Shown in pieces: positions 1-7,280 of a stretch of DNA of 12,257 nt. The notes under the pieces are model-generated. The model was given only the letters and a program-made list of their open reading frames with translations. It searched no databases and was not told where the DNA came from. A program made the position numbers and the translations under genes. Location: the NCBI GenBank assembly GCA_015179025.1, contig WHUX01000740.1:1-12257 (forward strand). Direction: 5' to 3'. Numbering within the stretch: the first letter of the stretch is position 1; each line of letters opens with the position of its first letter. The DNA comes from Terfezia claveryi. Its lineage: Eukaryota > Ascomycota > Pezizomycetes > Pezizales > Pezizaceae.

Positions 1-777
1 CTGGGATTCGCCAACTTCTACCAACGGTTCATTCTAGGATATTCCAAGATCGTGGCCCCCCTCACAGCCCTGACCAAAAAAGACCGGCAATTCCACTGGA
101 GTCCAGAAGCCCAGTCCGCCTTCCAGAACCTCAAGGAAGCCTTCTGCTCAGCACCCATACTGGCCCTCTTTAATCCCGATAGCGAGTGTGTTGTGGAAAC
201 GGATGCCTCCAACTATGTCTCTGCCAGAATCCTGTCTCAGTATGTCAATGGAGTCCTCCACCCAGTAGTCTATTTCTCCAAAAAGCACTCCCTGGTGGAG
301 TGTAATTACGAGATCTATAATAATGAATTAATGGCTATTGTCCGAGCTTTTGAGGAATGGAGGCCTCACCTGGAGTCAGCCAAGAGGATCATTGAGGTGC
401 TATCCAATCATAAGAATCTTAAGTACTTCACCACCACTAAGCTGCTGAACCAATGGCAGGCAGGCTAGGTGGTCGGAGTTCTTATCTCGATTCAACTTCA
501 AGATCAAGTATCGGCCTGGAAAAGCTGGGGGTAAGCCAGACGCACTGACCAGCAGATCAGGAGACCTCCCTAAAGGAAGGGATGAAAGGCTGAAGTACCA
601 AAATCAGGTGGTACTGAAACCTAAAAATCTCGACCTGGTGGCCAATAGACTTGCTGAGGCTGATGTTGATGCTGATGCTGATGCTGAAGCTGATGCTAAA
701 GCTGAAGTGAACCCGGAGCAGATCTCCTTCTGTGGATACGATGGGCATATGTGGAGGATGACCTGGTTAGGGATATA
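1..777 (+). pseudogene. gypsy-A Pol: RT connection and RNase H (broken)
   Basis: The first frame is open from the window edge to the TAG at 466-468. It begins with the reverse transcriptase thumb/connection ([10 protein letters not shown], then LTALTKKD) and continues into RNase [16 protein letters not shown] near 200-240 carries the first catalytic Asp, and [12 protein letters not shown] near 305-340 carries the catalytic Glu. The third acidic site, normally DHKNLEYF, reads NHKNLKYF at 406, so Asp has become Asn and Glu has become Lys, both fitting G-to-A. A tandem cagg at 457-464 then shifts the frame by one. Reading resumes at 461 with [20 protein letters not shown] and runs to a TAA at 775-777. 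Reverse transcriptase YxDD would lie upstream of the window. Confidence 0.88.
652..712 (+). repeat. Ala-Asp/Glu codon repeat in the RNase H-integrase linker
   Basis: A run of about ten imperfect 6-base units of the gctgat/gctgaa type encodes alternating Ala and Asp/Glu in the frame that begins at 461. It lies between the RNase H end (PDALT motif) and the integrase zinc domain, a linker where gypsy Pol proteins vary in length. The repeat could have grown by replication slippage. It stays in frame, so it may have been tolerated while the element was active. Confidence 0.7.
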
Positions 778-1230
778 ATTACCACAGTGGAGTCTGGACA
801 GTGCCGTCACACCAAGATTTCCCTAGCCGAGTGCACTATGCAGGACGGCCTCCTATACTACCTAGATTGGCTCTATATAACTTAAGGGAGCTGCAGATGC
901 AGCTGATCAAGGAACACCATAATACCCTAGCTGTGGGTCATCCTGAGGTAGCTAAAACATTGGAGCTGCTAGCTAGGCAATATACGTAGTTTGACCAATG
1001 AGAGGAGGTGGAGCGGTACATACAGAACTGCCATGTTTGCAAGCATGCTAAGCCTACCCGTCATGCTCCTTACAGGACCCTGAAGGCCCTGGAGATCCCA
1101 GACTAACCTTGGCAATACCTAACCATGGACTTTGTAACTGGGTTGTTAGAGGATTCGGGTTTAATGCTATTCTTATGGTAGTAGACTGATTGACCAAAAT
1201 AAGGCATGTTATACCTTGCCATAATACCTG
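754..1230 (+). pseudogene. gypsy-A integrase: zinc domain and first catalytic Asp (broken)
   Basis: Integrase inserts the cDNA copy into the host genome. Its N-terminal part is seen in two frames: 754-881 ([13 protein letters not shown], then AECTMQDGLLYY), then from about 882 LRELQMQLIKEHHNT with GHPEVAKT and CHVC at 1029-1040, which supply the two His and two Cys of an HHCC zinc site. In-frame stops at 987-989 and 999-1001 lie between the His and Cys pairs, and a TAA follows at about 1104. The first catalytic Asp is at 1128 (MDFVTGL). The frame changes again near 1160, with AILMVVD and LTKIRHVIPC read in the next frame up to about 1225. Confidence 0.87.
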
Positions 1231-2181
1231 TTCGGCCAGGACCTCGCTGGCCTCTACCTTAACCATATATTCCGCTACTATGGTCTCCCCAAGTCAGTCG
1301 TCTCGGACCGCGGACCCCAATTCGTCTCGAACTTCTGGAAGGTATTCTGCGAGCTTCTGGGAATTAACGTACACCTCTCTATGGCGTATCACCCCCAAAC
1401 AGATGGTCAGTCTGAGCAAATGAATACGATCATGGAGCAGTACCTAAGAGCATATATTAATTACCAGCAAAACAACTGGGTTTCGTTGCTGGCAACCTGT
1501 GAGTTCGCTGCTAACAACTATTTCTCGGAGACTCTAAAAACCTCCCCGTTTCTGGCCAATTATAGCTGGCACCCTCGTTTCGTGGACTCCCTAGCACTCC
1601 TGCACAAGGCTAGGGAGAACACCCCAGCTAAGGAGTTCACTACGGAGATTGCTGAGTTGCACTCTACCCTAAGAGCTGAACTGGTATATGCTCAAGCCAT
1701 GCAAGTGGAGTATGCCAATGGATCACAGTTGCCAGCCCCCAGATATTAACCAGAGGACAAGGTATGGCTCTCCAGCCGGCACTTCCGGACAGAACGGCTA
1801 TCTCGCAAGCTCGACCACAAGTTCCTGGATCCATTCGAGGTGTTGGCTGCTGTGGGCACTTACGCCAACTGATTGAGGTTCCCCAAGGACATCAAACGAC
1901 ACCCAGTCGTCCATGTCTCCGAGATCAAGCCTGCCGCTAGCAACCCTTTGCCAGGCCAGGAACACCCCCTACCTCCTCCTGTAGTTATCGAAGGTGAGGA
2001 GGAATGGGAGATGGAGGAAGTGCTGGACTCCCGAAGAAGATATGGGCGCTTGCAATATAAGGTCAAATGGCCGAGGGATGAGGAGATGACCTGGCAACTA
2101 GCCGAAGATCTAGAAAACGCACAGGACTTGGTCACCCTGTTCCACCAGCATTACCCCCAGAAACCCCGCCCTGCCTCATAA
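1225..2181 (+). pseudogene. gypsy-A integrase core, C-terminal domain and chromodomain
   Basis: One frame covers the rest of the integrase. The second catalytic Asp is at 1306 (VVSDRGPQF) and the catalytic Glu at 1414 (TDGQSEQMN). They are separated by exactly 35 residues, the DD35E spacing. The C-terminal domain includes DKVWLSSRHFRT and a GPF-like KFLDPFEVL. Two stops interrupt: TAA at 1747-1749, where related proteins have Gln, and TGA at 1870-1872, where they have Arg; both fit C-to-T. The last 102 codons (1873-2181) are open and form a chromodomain (EEWEMEEVLDSRR, YGRLQYKVKW, TWQLAEDLENA), which in chromoviruses binds modified histones to steer integration. It ends in TAA at 2179-2181. 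Confidence 0.9.
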
Positions 2182-2350
2182 TGTTCTTGTCATTCTGGAA
2201 TTGGTTATTAGGGTTGTTATTGTTGTTGTTGTCATGGTTATTGTTGGTACGTACTTCTGGCATTGGGGTTGTATTATGGGTTATTGGTTATTCGCCTATC
2301 TTGTTTGTTTGTTTTTTCACCTTGTCTCACGTCACTGGGGCTCCGAGCCT
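2182..2350 (+). other. GT-rich spacer between Pol stop and polypurine tract
   Basis: About 170 bases with no coding signal. The first half is GT-rich with ttg/gtt runs (2205-2260). Two frames are open and would encode hydrophobic peptides, but these are by-products of the T-rich composition. It is the 3' untranslated part of gypsy-A. Confidence 0.6.
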
Positions 2351-2363
2351 AAAGGGGGGATAG
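2351..2363 (+). promoter_or_regulatory. gypsy-A polypurine tract
   Basis: The purine run aaagggggga, followed by tag, lies directly before the terminal TG of the 3' LTR. This is the position and composition of the primer for plus-strand DNA synthesis in LTR elements. Confidence 0.85.
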
Positions 2364-2454
2364 TGTCACAACTGTCCTTTCCTAGTGGGGTTTGAGAGTT
2401 AGATGGGATTCTGTCCGACTCTCGTTATTGTTGATTGATATCGTTGTTATCTCT

Positions 2455-2515
2455 GTTCCCGAGATAAAGGGTCTCGGGAACCTTATTCCTTCTAGTGGCC
2501 TTAGTCTAGAAGGAA
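2455..2515 (+). repeat. twin perfect hairpins in the gypsy-A LTR
   Basis: The first stem pairs 2455-2464 (gttcccgaga) with 2472-2481 over a 7-base loop. The second pairs 2486-2495 (ttccttctag) with 2506-2515 over a 10-base loop. Both stems are 10 bp without mismatch and only four bases separate them. They lie just upstream of the TATA-like sequence, so they may be promoter-proximal elements or fold in the LTR RNA. Confidence 0.85.
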
Positions 2516-2586
2516 GCCTGTATATATAGTTTGCTTTCTCCGCCCTCTCATTGAATGCCTATCCAACATCTTGTATATCTAATACA

Positions 2587-2844
2587 GGACCTTGCCTCTC
2601 CCAGTGCTTGTGCACCTCCCTTGTGCACCCCCTTGTCTTATAAACAACTCTGCAGTACAGATGCCTCCCTCTGACACACACGGCAACTGTCTCTGCGTGT
2701 CTCGTGCTCCTTGCCCTCTGCCTCTCTTGCCTCTTGCCCTTGCCCCTAGCCTTTCCCCAGATCACACACGTAGCACTCCTACGTGTGCAATTCCCCCTTG
2801 CCACTGCCCTAGTGTACCCCTTAGTTGCCTTGTCCCCCAGAACC
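2587..2844. other. pyrimidine-rich tract (probable LTR U5)
   Basis: This tract is rich in C and T on the plus strand, with recurring tgccctct/ttgcc words and a repeated ttgtgcacc near 2606 and 2620. It contains a perfect 9-bp stem, cacacgtag at 2765-2773 pairing with 2779-2787 over a 5-base loop. Open frames here on both strands give low-complexity Cys/Pro/Leu peptides and are not credible genes. It is probably the R-U5 part of the gypsy-A LTR or adjoining non-coding DNA. Confidence 0.5.
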
Positions 2845-2852
2845 CTTATTAC

Positions 2853-2874
2853 AAATAGGCTTATTTAGGTATTA
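2853..2874. repeat. palindrome array, unit 1 (truncated)
   Basis: These 22 bases (aaataggcttatttagg, then tatta) match the last 22 bases of unit 2 at 9780-9801, with three differences, all transitions. The left eight bases of the unit do not match, so it seems cut where the gypsy-A LTR ends. After taking out the copia element, the start of this unit lies 36 bases before unit 2. Confidence 0.7.
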
Positions 2875-2876
2875 TT

Positions 2877-2881
2877 GCTTT
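2877..2881 (+). repeat. copia target-site duplication, left (gcttt)
   Basis: The five bases gcttt directly precede the 5' LTR and recur directly after the 3' LTR at 9768-9772. Five bases is the usual copia target duplication, and it shows that the two LTRs belong to a single insertion. Confidence 0.92.
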
Positions 2882-3520
2882 TGTAGAAAATAATCATTTT
2901 CTCTCAATATAGTTAAGTATTTCTATACTATATATTGTTCTCTCTTACGAGTACTTTCTAATTATACTGATACTTAATATGGATACTTACTACTTGATTA
3001 AGGACTTTAGTATTATTTCTTTCATATGTATTTACATGTCATTCATATATTCTAATTATCTTTACTTACCTTCCTAACTTAGTATCTATCATCATTATAT
3101 GATACTACTTTACTACTTAAAGTTACTGCATATTTATCTCAGTTGTTATGACTCAACAATCATCTCTTCTATGACTTTCTATTATATTTATTGACTCATA
3201 TTACTGTCTCAGTCACATACTTCTATATATTTCTTTATTCATATATATACAATATACTATTCTTAGGTTATGTAACTTAGACTTTCTTACTAGATCTTTA
3301 TCCTCAACTTGTACTATTATATATGAGGTTTTTACTCCTATATCTAGTTCTACATACTTCTTGATTAGATTTTATAGACTATCTACTCTCAATATAGTTC
3401 TACTATCTACTTTCTTGTACTTCTACTCGCTTATACTCTCTACTTAATAGTACTACTATCTACCACTACTACCTCTATAATTACTACTATGATACCTCTA
3501 CTCATAGTAACCTTTTAATA
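2882..3520 (+). repeat. copia 5' LTR
   Basis: This 639-bp repeat aligns from end to end with 9129-9767 without a net length change. It opens tgtagaaaat where the 3' copy has tgttgaaaat, and ends tttaata where the 3' copy has ttcaata; the expected terminal CA has become TA in both. Just inside the start lies gaaaat-aatc-attttc, a short inverted repeat. By eye, the first 180 bases show roughly 30 differences from the 3' copy, of which about five are transversions. Confidence 0.95.
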
Positions 3521-3534
3521 GGTTATAAGCCTGG
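3521..3534 (+). promoter_or_regulatory. copia primer-binding site, initiator tRNA-Met anticodon arm
   Basis: The bases ggttataagcctgg directly follow the 5' LTR. An unmutated ggttatgagccc would be complementary to the anticodon stem-loop of eukaryotic initiator tRNA-Met, the internal type of primer known for Drosophila copia. The one central difference is a G-to-A change. Confidence 0.65.
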
Positions 3535-3597
3535 AATAGCTTAGGACAACTTGATAACTTCCTTACATTTACCTTCCCTCCTATATATATCTATACA

Positions 3598-4560
3598 ATA
3601 GCATCTGATTTAGGATCCAGTTCTAGTAGTAAGGAAAAGGCTATATCCTCTATCTTCTGACCACTGAAAGACTTAAAGCTTATTCTAGTTAAACTTGACA
3701 ATATTGAGTCAGTTATCAATAAAAACAACTATGAAGACTAGACTAATACTGTCAAGATAATTATAAGAGGCATGAGTTGTAAGAAACTTGTTATTAAAGG
3801 ACTTAAACCTATAATAAATATGATACAAGAAGAGAAAGAACTTTTCGTAGCTATAGAAAATCAAGCTATCCTTATACTAATACAGGTTATCAATAAACCT
3901 ATACTGAAGGTCGTCTCTAAGTTTTATTCACTATATGAAATCTAGTCTCATCTCAAAGATCAGTACTACTATAATACTCCATTCTCTTTTATATATCAAC
4001 TATGCATATTCTTCAATCAAGCCACAACCTATACTCCTACTACCTCCTTCTTTAATTTCATTGAGCATTATGAGACTAAGTAGTCTCAACTTTACTCTCT
4101 TACTAGCTCTTCAAATGAATATTATAAATCCTTTTGCACTTTCCTTAATAATAATAAAGCCAAAAGAGATATTCTCTTTTCCTTCCTTATTGAACATTAT
4201 TCTAATATAGTAGACAAACTCTCAACAAAGTCCAACCTTACCTATGCTGATACAAAATTACATCTTTTCTCTATAGGTTCTGAAATCAAAAAATGGGATA
4301 CTGCTCTTTCTGCCTCCTTTAAGAAGAAAGATAAGCCTCAACAGCAGCAACCACAACAACAAAATAGTGGCTCTAATATAAAATACACCTTTTGCAAGAA
4401 GCATTAACTTGGTAAATATATAGGTTATATATAGCAAAAGTGCCAAAAGTTGAAGAAGTCAAATAAGGATAAGAAAAAGGATAAAAAGAAGGAAGACAAG
4501 AAGAAACAGATACTCATCGTTGGTAGCTCTAGTAGCTCTAAGGATAAGGCTCTCAGTGTC
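3598..4560 (+). pseudogene. copia gag (nucleocapsid-type), many stops
   Basis: Gag forms the virus-like particle that packages element RNA. The frame starting at 3598 reads through to the protease. Its apparent start codon is ATA (ATA GCA TCT GAT), best explained as ATG after a G-to-A change. Recognisable stretches include PLKDLKLILVKLDNIE (about 3661-3710) and a charged, Gln-rich part with a PQQQQPQQQN run near 4336-4368. A zinc-knuckle-like segment follows: FCKKH at 4390-4404 and QKC at 4435-4443, interrupted by stops at 4405 and about 4432. A Lys/Asp-rich tail (DKKKDKKKEDKKK) lies near 4470-4505. Most stops sit where Trp or Gln would be expected. The hydrophobic open frame at 3935-4210 is an out-of-frame shadow. 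Confidence 0.82.
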
Positions 4561-4800
4561 AGTAACCCATCTTGAAAAACCATCTAGAAATTTGATATAG
4601 CATATAGTACTTACATGACTAATGATATAGAACACTTCGAAAACTTTTCAGAAAATAATGGAACTGTAGAAGGAGCTAGTAATAATCTTCTTAAAGCTTA
4701 AAAAAAAGGAATAGTCCTTCTTAACTGTCTTTTTCTTATGTAAAGTAAGGCAGTATGCTTCATAACCAACTCTCTACTACTAGGCAGCAATATCAGAGTT
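4561..4800 (+). pseudogene. copia aspartic protease, N-terminal part (interrupted)
   Basis: It continues in the gag frame with no shift, as in copia polyproteins. The active-site segment is KFDIAYSTYMTND: Asp at 4594 is kept, but the following Thr/Ser position is Ile, fitting C-to-T. The family's common H-M pair appears as Y-M. Downstream, FENFSENNGTVEGA and KGIVLLNCLF match the usual protease strand order, with stops at 4576, 4588, about 4699 and 4741. Similarity stops around SKAVCFITNSLLLGSNI (about 4745-4797), where unrelated sequence begins. Confidence 0.75.
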
Positions 4801-5078
4801 CACTACAGTAAACTATAGGTGTATGAAACCTATAGCTTCTGTTTCAGTATATCTTGCTTATATATATATTCTATTGTCGCTTCAGTTGTAAAAGGTAGCC
4901 CCAACTGGCCTATAACTTGTTATTGAAACATAGAGGGAGATGGGCCCAAACGGGCCCAAAATATAATAGCTCAATACTTTATTATTGGTAGATATCTACT
5001 ACTTTGTTTCTGTCTCTTTCACTGGCTTGAATGCTCCTCCAACTGAGAGGAATTCAGGGGACTATATACTGTCCAGAG

Positions 5079-5111
5079 TGGGGCAGTGCTGGGGCAGTGC
5101 TGGGGCAGTGC
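5079..5111. repeat. three tandem copies of tggggcagtgc
   Basis: Three identical 11-base units run head to tail with no mismatch at 5079-5089, 5090-5100 and 5101-5111. They are G-rich and unmutated, in sharp contrast with the surrounding AT-rich DNA. Short GC-rich tandem units are common near the ends of DNA transposons, but this location alone does not prove that. Confidence 0.9.
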
Positions 5112-5330
5112 GCCATCATCTGACCCATTACATGATTTAAAATCAACATGATAGAAACTTCCAAAAACTACTAGGAAATATAATTACAAGTACCACATAA
5201 CTCACTAATTGAGTCACGCTTATTATTGTAATGAAATACATAAGTTACTATACCTATTATTATTATCTGCTGGCTGATACTAGCAGCTTGATAATAGCTT
5301 ATTCTACTAGATTAAAAGTTGGTATGTAAC

Positions 5331-5369
5331 AGGAGTTACATTTCATTGGGAAATGAAATGTAACTTCCT
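5331..5369. repeat. long hairpin (aggagttacatttcatt arms)
   Basis: The left arm 5331-5347 pairs with 5352-5369 over the loop ggga. The stem is perfect apart from one extra base in the right arm. A smaller alternative stem, atgtaac at about 5324-5330 with gttacat at 5335-5341, overlaps it, so the motif atgtaac/gttacat occurs three times within about 45 bases. It may be the head-to-head joint of two terminal repeats. Confidence 0.85.
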
Positions 5370-5599
5370 TACATAGCTTTCTCAAAAAAGAGAGTCCCAC
5401 TCTTAAATATTAAAGTTTTACCTTGTTGCAAGGTAGTGTTTTTTAAATATATGTTGTTATACTGATAAGATTTGTTGATACCACAATAATAAATAACTGT
5501 TCGGTCAGGCCTCTTACCTTTCCAATATAAGTTATTAAGTTTGTTGCACATTACTAGAAAATATGGAACCTTACAATTGAGTAACCAATTCAATTGTAC

Positions 5600-5651
5600 T
5601 GACTTTGGTGAAGAGAAACTAAGTCTGACTTTGGTAAAAAGGAACCAAGTC
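5600..5651. repeat. 26-bp tandem duplication
   Basis: Unit 5600-5625 begins tgactttggtgaagag and unit 5626-5651 begins tgactttggtaaaaag. They differ at four positions, all transitions. It lies in the non-copia segment. Confidence 0.85.
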
Positions 5652-5884
5652 TTTAAATATATATCTAAATCTTAAAGTATAAGTTGTATACTTAATAACT
5701 TCCTATTAACAAGTACTTTTTACTGCAACCTTTTACTATTCTAAGAAACCTTTTGTCTTGAGTTTAGTTATAACACTTCATACTATTGTAATAGAGGTAG
5801 ATACATCTATTACTTTTCATAGAAGCTTGCTATTGTTACCACTTGAGACTACTATTTTCTTGAAATACTGTTTGATTTTATCTT

Positions 5885-7280
5885 TTCACTTTTTCTATAA
5901 ACTCTAGATTTTATATTATGAAGAAAGGCAATGATTTTGTATTATTTATGGTAGAATTTGTTGGAAGTCTCCTGTTTATTATTAAGTCAAATAAATAGGT
6001 ATTAGTTTCTTTCTCTTGAAAAAAAATCAATTACTAGCATCAGTTATTTAGTCATCAAGCTATTACTATTCTCAAGTATAAAGAACTCTACTCTAATAGT
6101 GATATTCTTCCAATACCCTCTAATAACTATCATTATGAGCTATTCTTACTTGCCAAATCTACTCACTCTATTCCTAAGTCATCAATATCTTATACCTTCA
6201 ATATTTTTAAACTTATTTACTTAGATCTTAGTGGTAAACTCTGCATACCCTCTTTCAGTAGAGCAAGCTACTTCATTATACTTATTAATGCCTACTCTCA
6301 TATATCTTAGATCTACTTCTTTAAATAGAAAATTGACTTAACCAAATCAATTTAAGATATTATTACCTTAGTTAAAAAGCAAACATTATACTATATTAAA
6401 CAGTTTTATAATAATAATAGTAGAAAGTATATTGACAAAGATCTTGATTAGTTCTTTAAGTCAAAAGGTATTGTATATGAACTAATACTCCTTTACTCTC
6501 ATGAATCTAATGTTGTAGCTAAATACTTTAACTAAATAATATAGAATATAATGAGAGCTATATTGATATATATAGATAAAAGATTCTGAGCTGAAGCATG
6601 CTCAACTTTGACCTATCTTTGAAATCGGTCACCTTATAGTACTATCAAAGGGAAAACTCTCTATGAGGTTTTTTATAATAATAAACCTCCTATCTCTCAC
6701 CTTCAATACTTTGGTAAGGAATATTATATATACATATATAAGGAACAATGACCTGTAGTCTATAAACTCCTACCATGGGCTGAGAAAGGTATATTTATTG
6801 GTTATACTAATAGCACAGCTATCTATAAGGTCTATGTACCTTTTAGAAAGTATACTTATATAGTTCGAGTATAAGATATCTCTTTTAGACCTAGTACAAT
6901 TCCAGAAGGGGTACTTCTACCTACATCTAACTCGACTAATCTATCATAGTCACCAACTATGAATACTGCTCTCTTTCTTACTTCTTTACTCAAAGTAATC
7001 TCATACACTACCTCAGAATTCTTAAATGAATATCTCTGGCAATAATAGTATATATAGAATCTAAAACAAGTAGAAAAATAATATTTTAAGGAATACTCAC
7101 TTGTTTAGAAAGTATAGTTCCCTAGTATAACTCTTTCCCATTCAACTGAAACAATATTAGACACAACCACTTTCTTACTTCCTATTCCTCCAATATTAAC
7201 TACAATATTATCTTCTCCTCTACTAGCTCCTAGACTTATATCCAAACCAACTCTACAAGTTCACTTCCTTCTCCATCTTA
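5885..7280 (+). pseudogene. copia integrase (catalytic Asp and Glu lost)
   Basis: Coding resumes in a single frame with SRFYIMKKGNDFVLF (about 5903-5945), the tail of the protease-integrase spacer. The zinc domain is degraded: HQLFSHQAITIL (from 6038), then YELF where CxxC is expected (6134-6145). The core reads LIYLDLSG, with the first catalytic Asp kept at 6224. The second site reads NNSRKY at 6413, where family members have DNGxEY, so Asp has become Asn. The third reads NVVAKYFN with Lys at 6521 in place of Glu. The 6413 to 6521 distance leaves exactly 35 residues between, which supports the alignment. The C-terminal part holds PYSTIKGKTLYEVFY, AEKGIFIGYTN and a variable Ser/Pro-rich hinge to about 7250. 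Numerous stops are present. Confidence 0.9.

Larger units (their letters stand above)
1..2852 (+). mobile_element. Ty3/gypsy element with chromodomain, 3' half (gypsy-A)
   Basis: The domain order RNase H, zinc-binding integrase, chromodomain, polypurine tract and LTR is that of chromovirus-type Ty3/gypsy elements, which replicate through an RNA intermediate. The gag, protease and reverse transcriptase active-site parts lie before the window. The coding part is broken by at least four frame changes and by nonsense codons that fit C-to-T changes. It is far less mutated than the copia element downstream and richer in GC. The 3' boundary at 2852 is inferred from a terminal CA where the palindrome array begins; 2586 is the alternative LTR end. 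Confidence 0.9.
2364..2852 (+). repeat. gypsy-A 3' LTR
   Basis: It begins tgtcacaact directly after the polypurine tract and contains two hairpins (2455-2515) and a TATA-like tgtatatatag at about 2519-2529. The end is uncertain. A CA end at 2852 (cttattaca) sits exactly where homology to the palindrome repeat starts and gives 489 bp. The other candidate is the aataca end at 2586, giving 223 bp. No 5' LTR is present for comparison. The portion after 2587 is pyrimidine-rich, with few mutations of the RIP type. Confidence 0.65.
4801..5880. other. segment of about 1 kb without copia homology, inside the protease
   Basis: Copia coding resemblance ends near 4800 and resumes near 5885, so this stretch is probably an insertion. 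The exact ends were not found and no clear target duplication or terminal inverted repeats were seen. It keeps GC-rich words that RIP would be expected to erode: a twice-repeated gggcccaaa at 4942-4960 and a triple tggggcagtgc at 5079-5111. It also has an 18-bp-arm hairpin at 5331-5369 and a 26-bp tandem repeat at 5600-5651. The minus strand is open at 5369-5593 (74 codons if a TTG start is allowed), but the product resembles nothing I recognise. It may be a DNA transposon relic. Confidence 0.6.

Noticed and set aside
557..810. Minus-strand Ser/Ala-rich open frames
   Set aside because: They are antisense products of the gctgat repeat within the gypsy-A Pol frame.
2181..2395. Two overlapping hydrophobic open frames after the chromodomain
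   Set aside because: They lie in GT-rich 3' untranslated DNA and run into the polypurine tract and LTR; no similarity to an envelope or other protein.
2559..2858. Open frames on both strands in the pyrimidine-rich tract
   Set aside because: Low-complexity Cys/Pro/Leu or Arg-rich peptides are produced by composition; the stretch is better explained as LTR.
3935..4210. Open frame for a hydrophobic 91-residue peptide
   Set aside because: It is out of frame with the gag reading that spans the same DNA and carries recognisable gag features; AT-rich codons alone give the hydrophobic look.
4258..4446. Minus-strand open frame with apparent membrane segments
   Set aside because: It is antisense to the gag zinc-knuckle and Gln-rich part; the Leu/Ile runs are complements of Gln/Lys codons.
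5331..5369. Hairpin as an intrinsic transcription terminator
   Set aside because: No U-run follows it, the DNA is eukaryotic, and no real gene ends there.
5369..5593. 74-codon minus-strand open frame next to the long hairpin
   Set aside because: It relies on a TTG start, has no recognised domain and is not supported by neighbours; kept only as a note in the non-copia segment.
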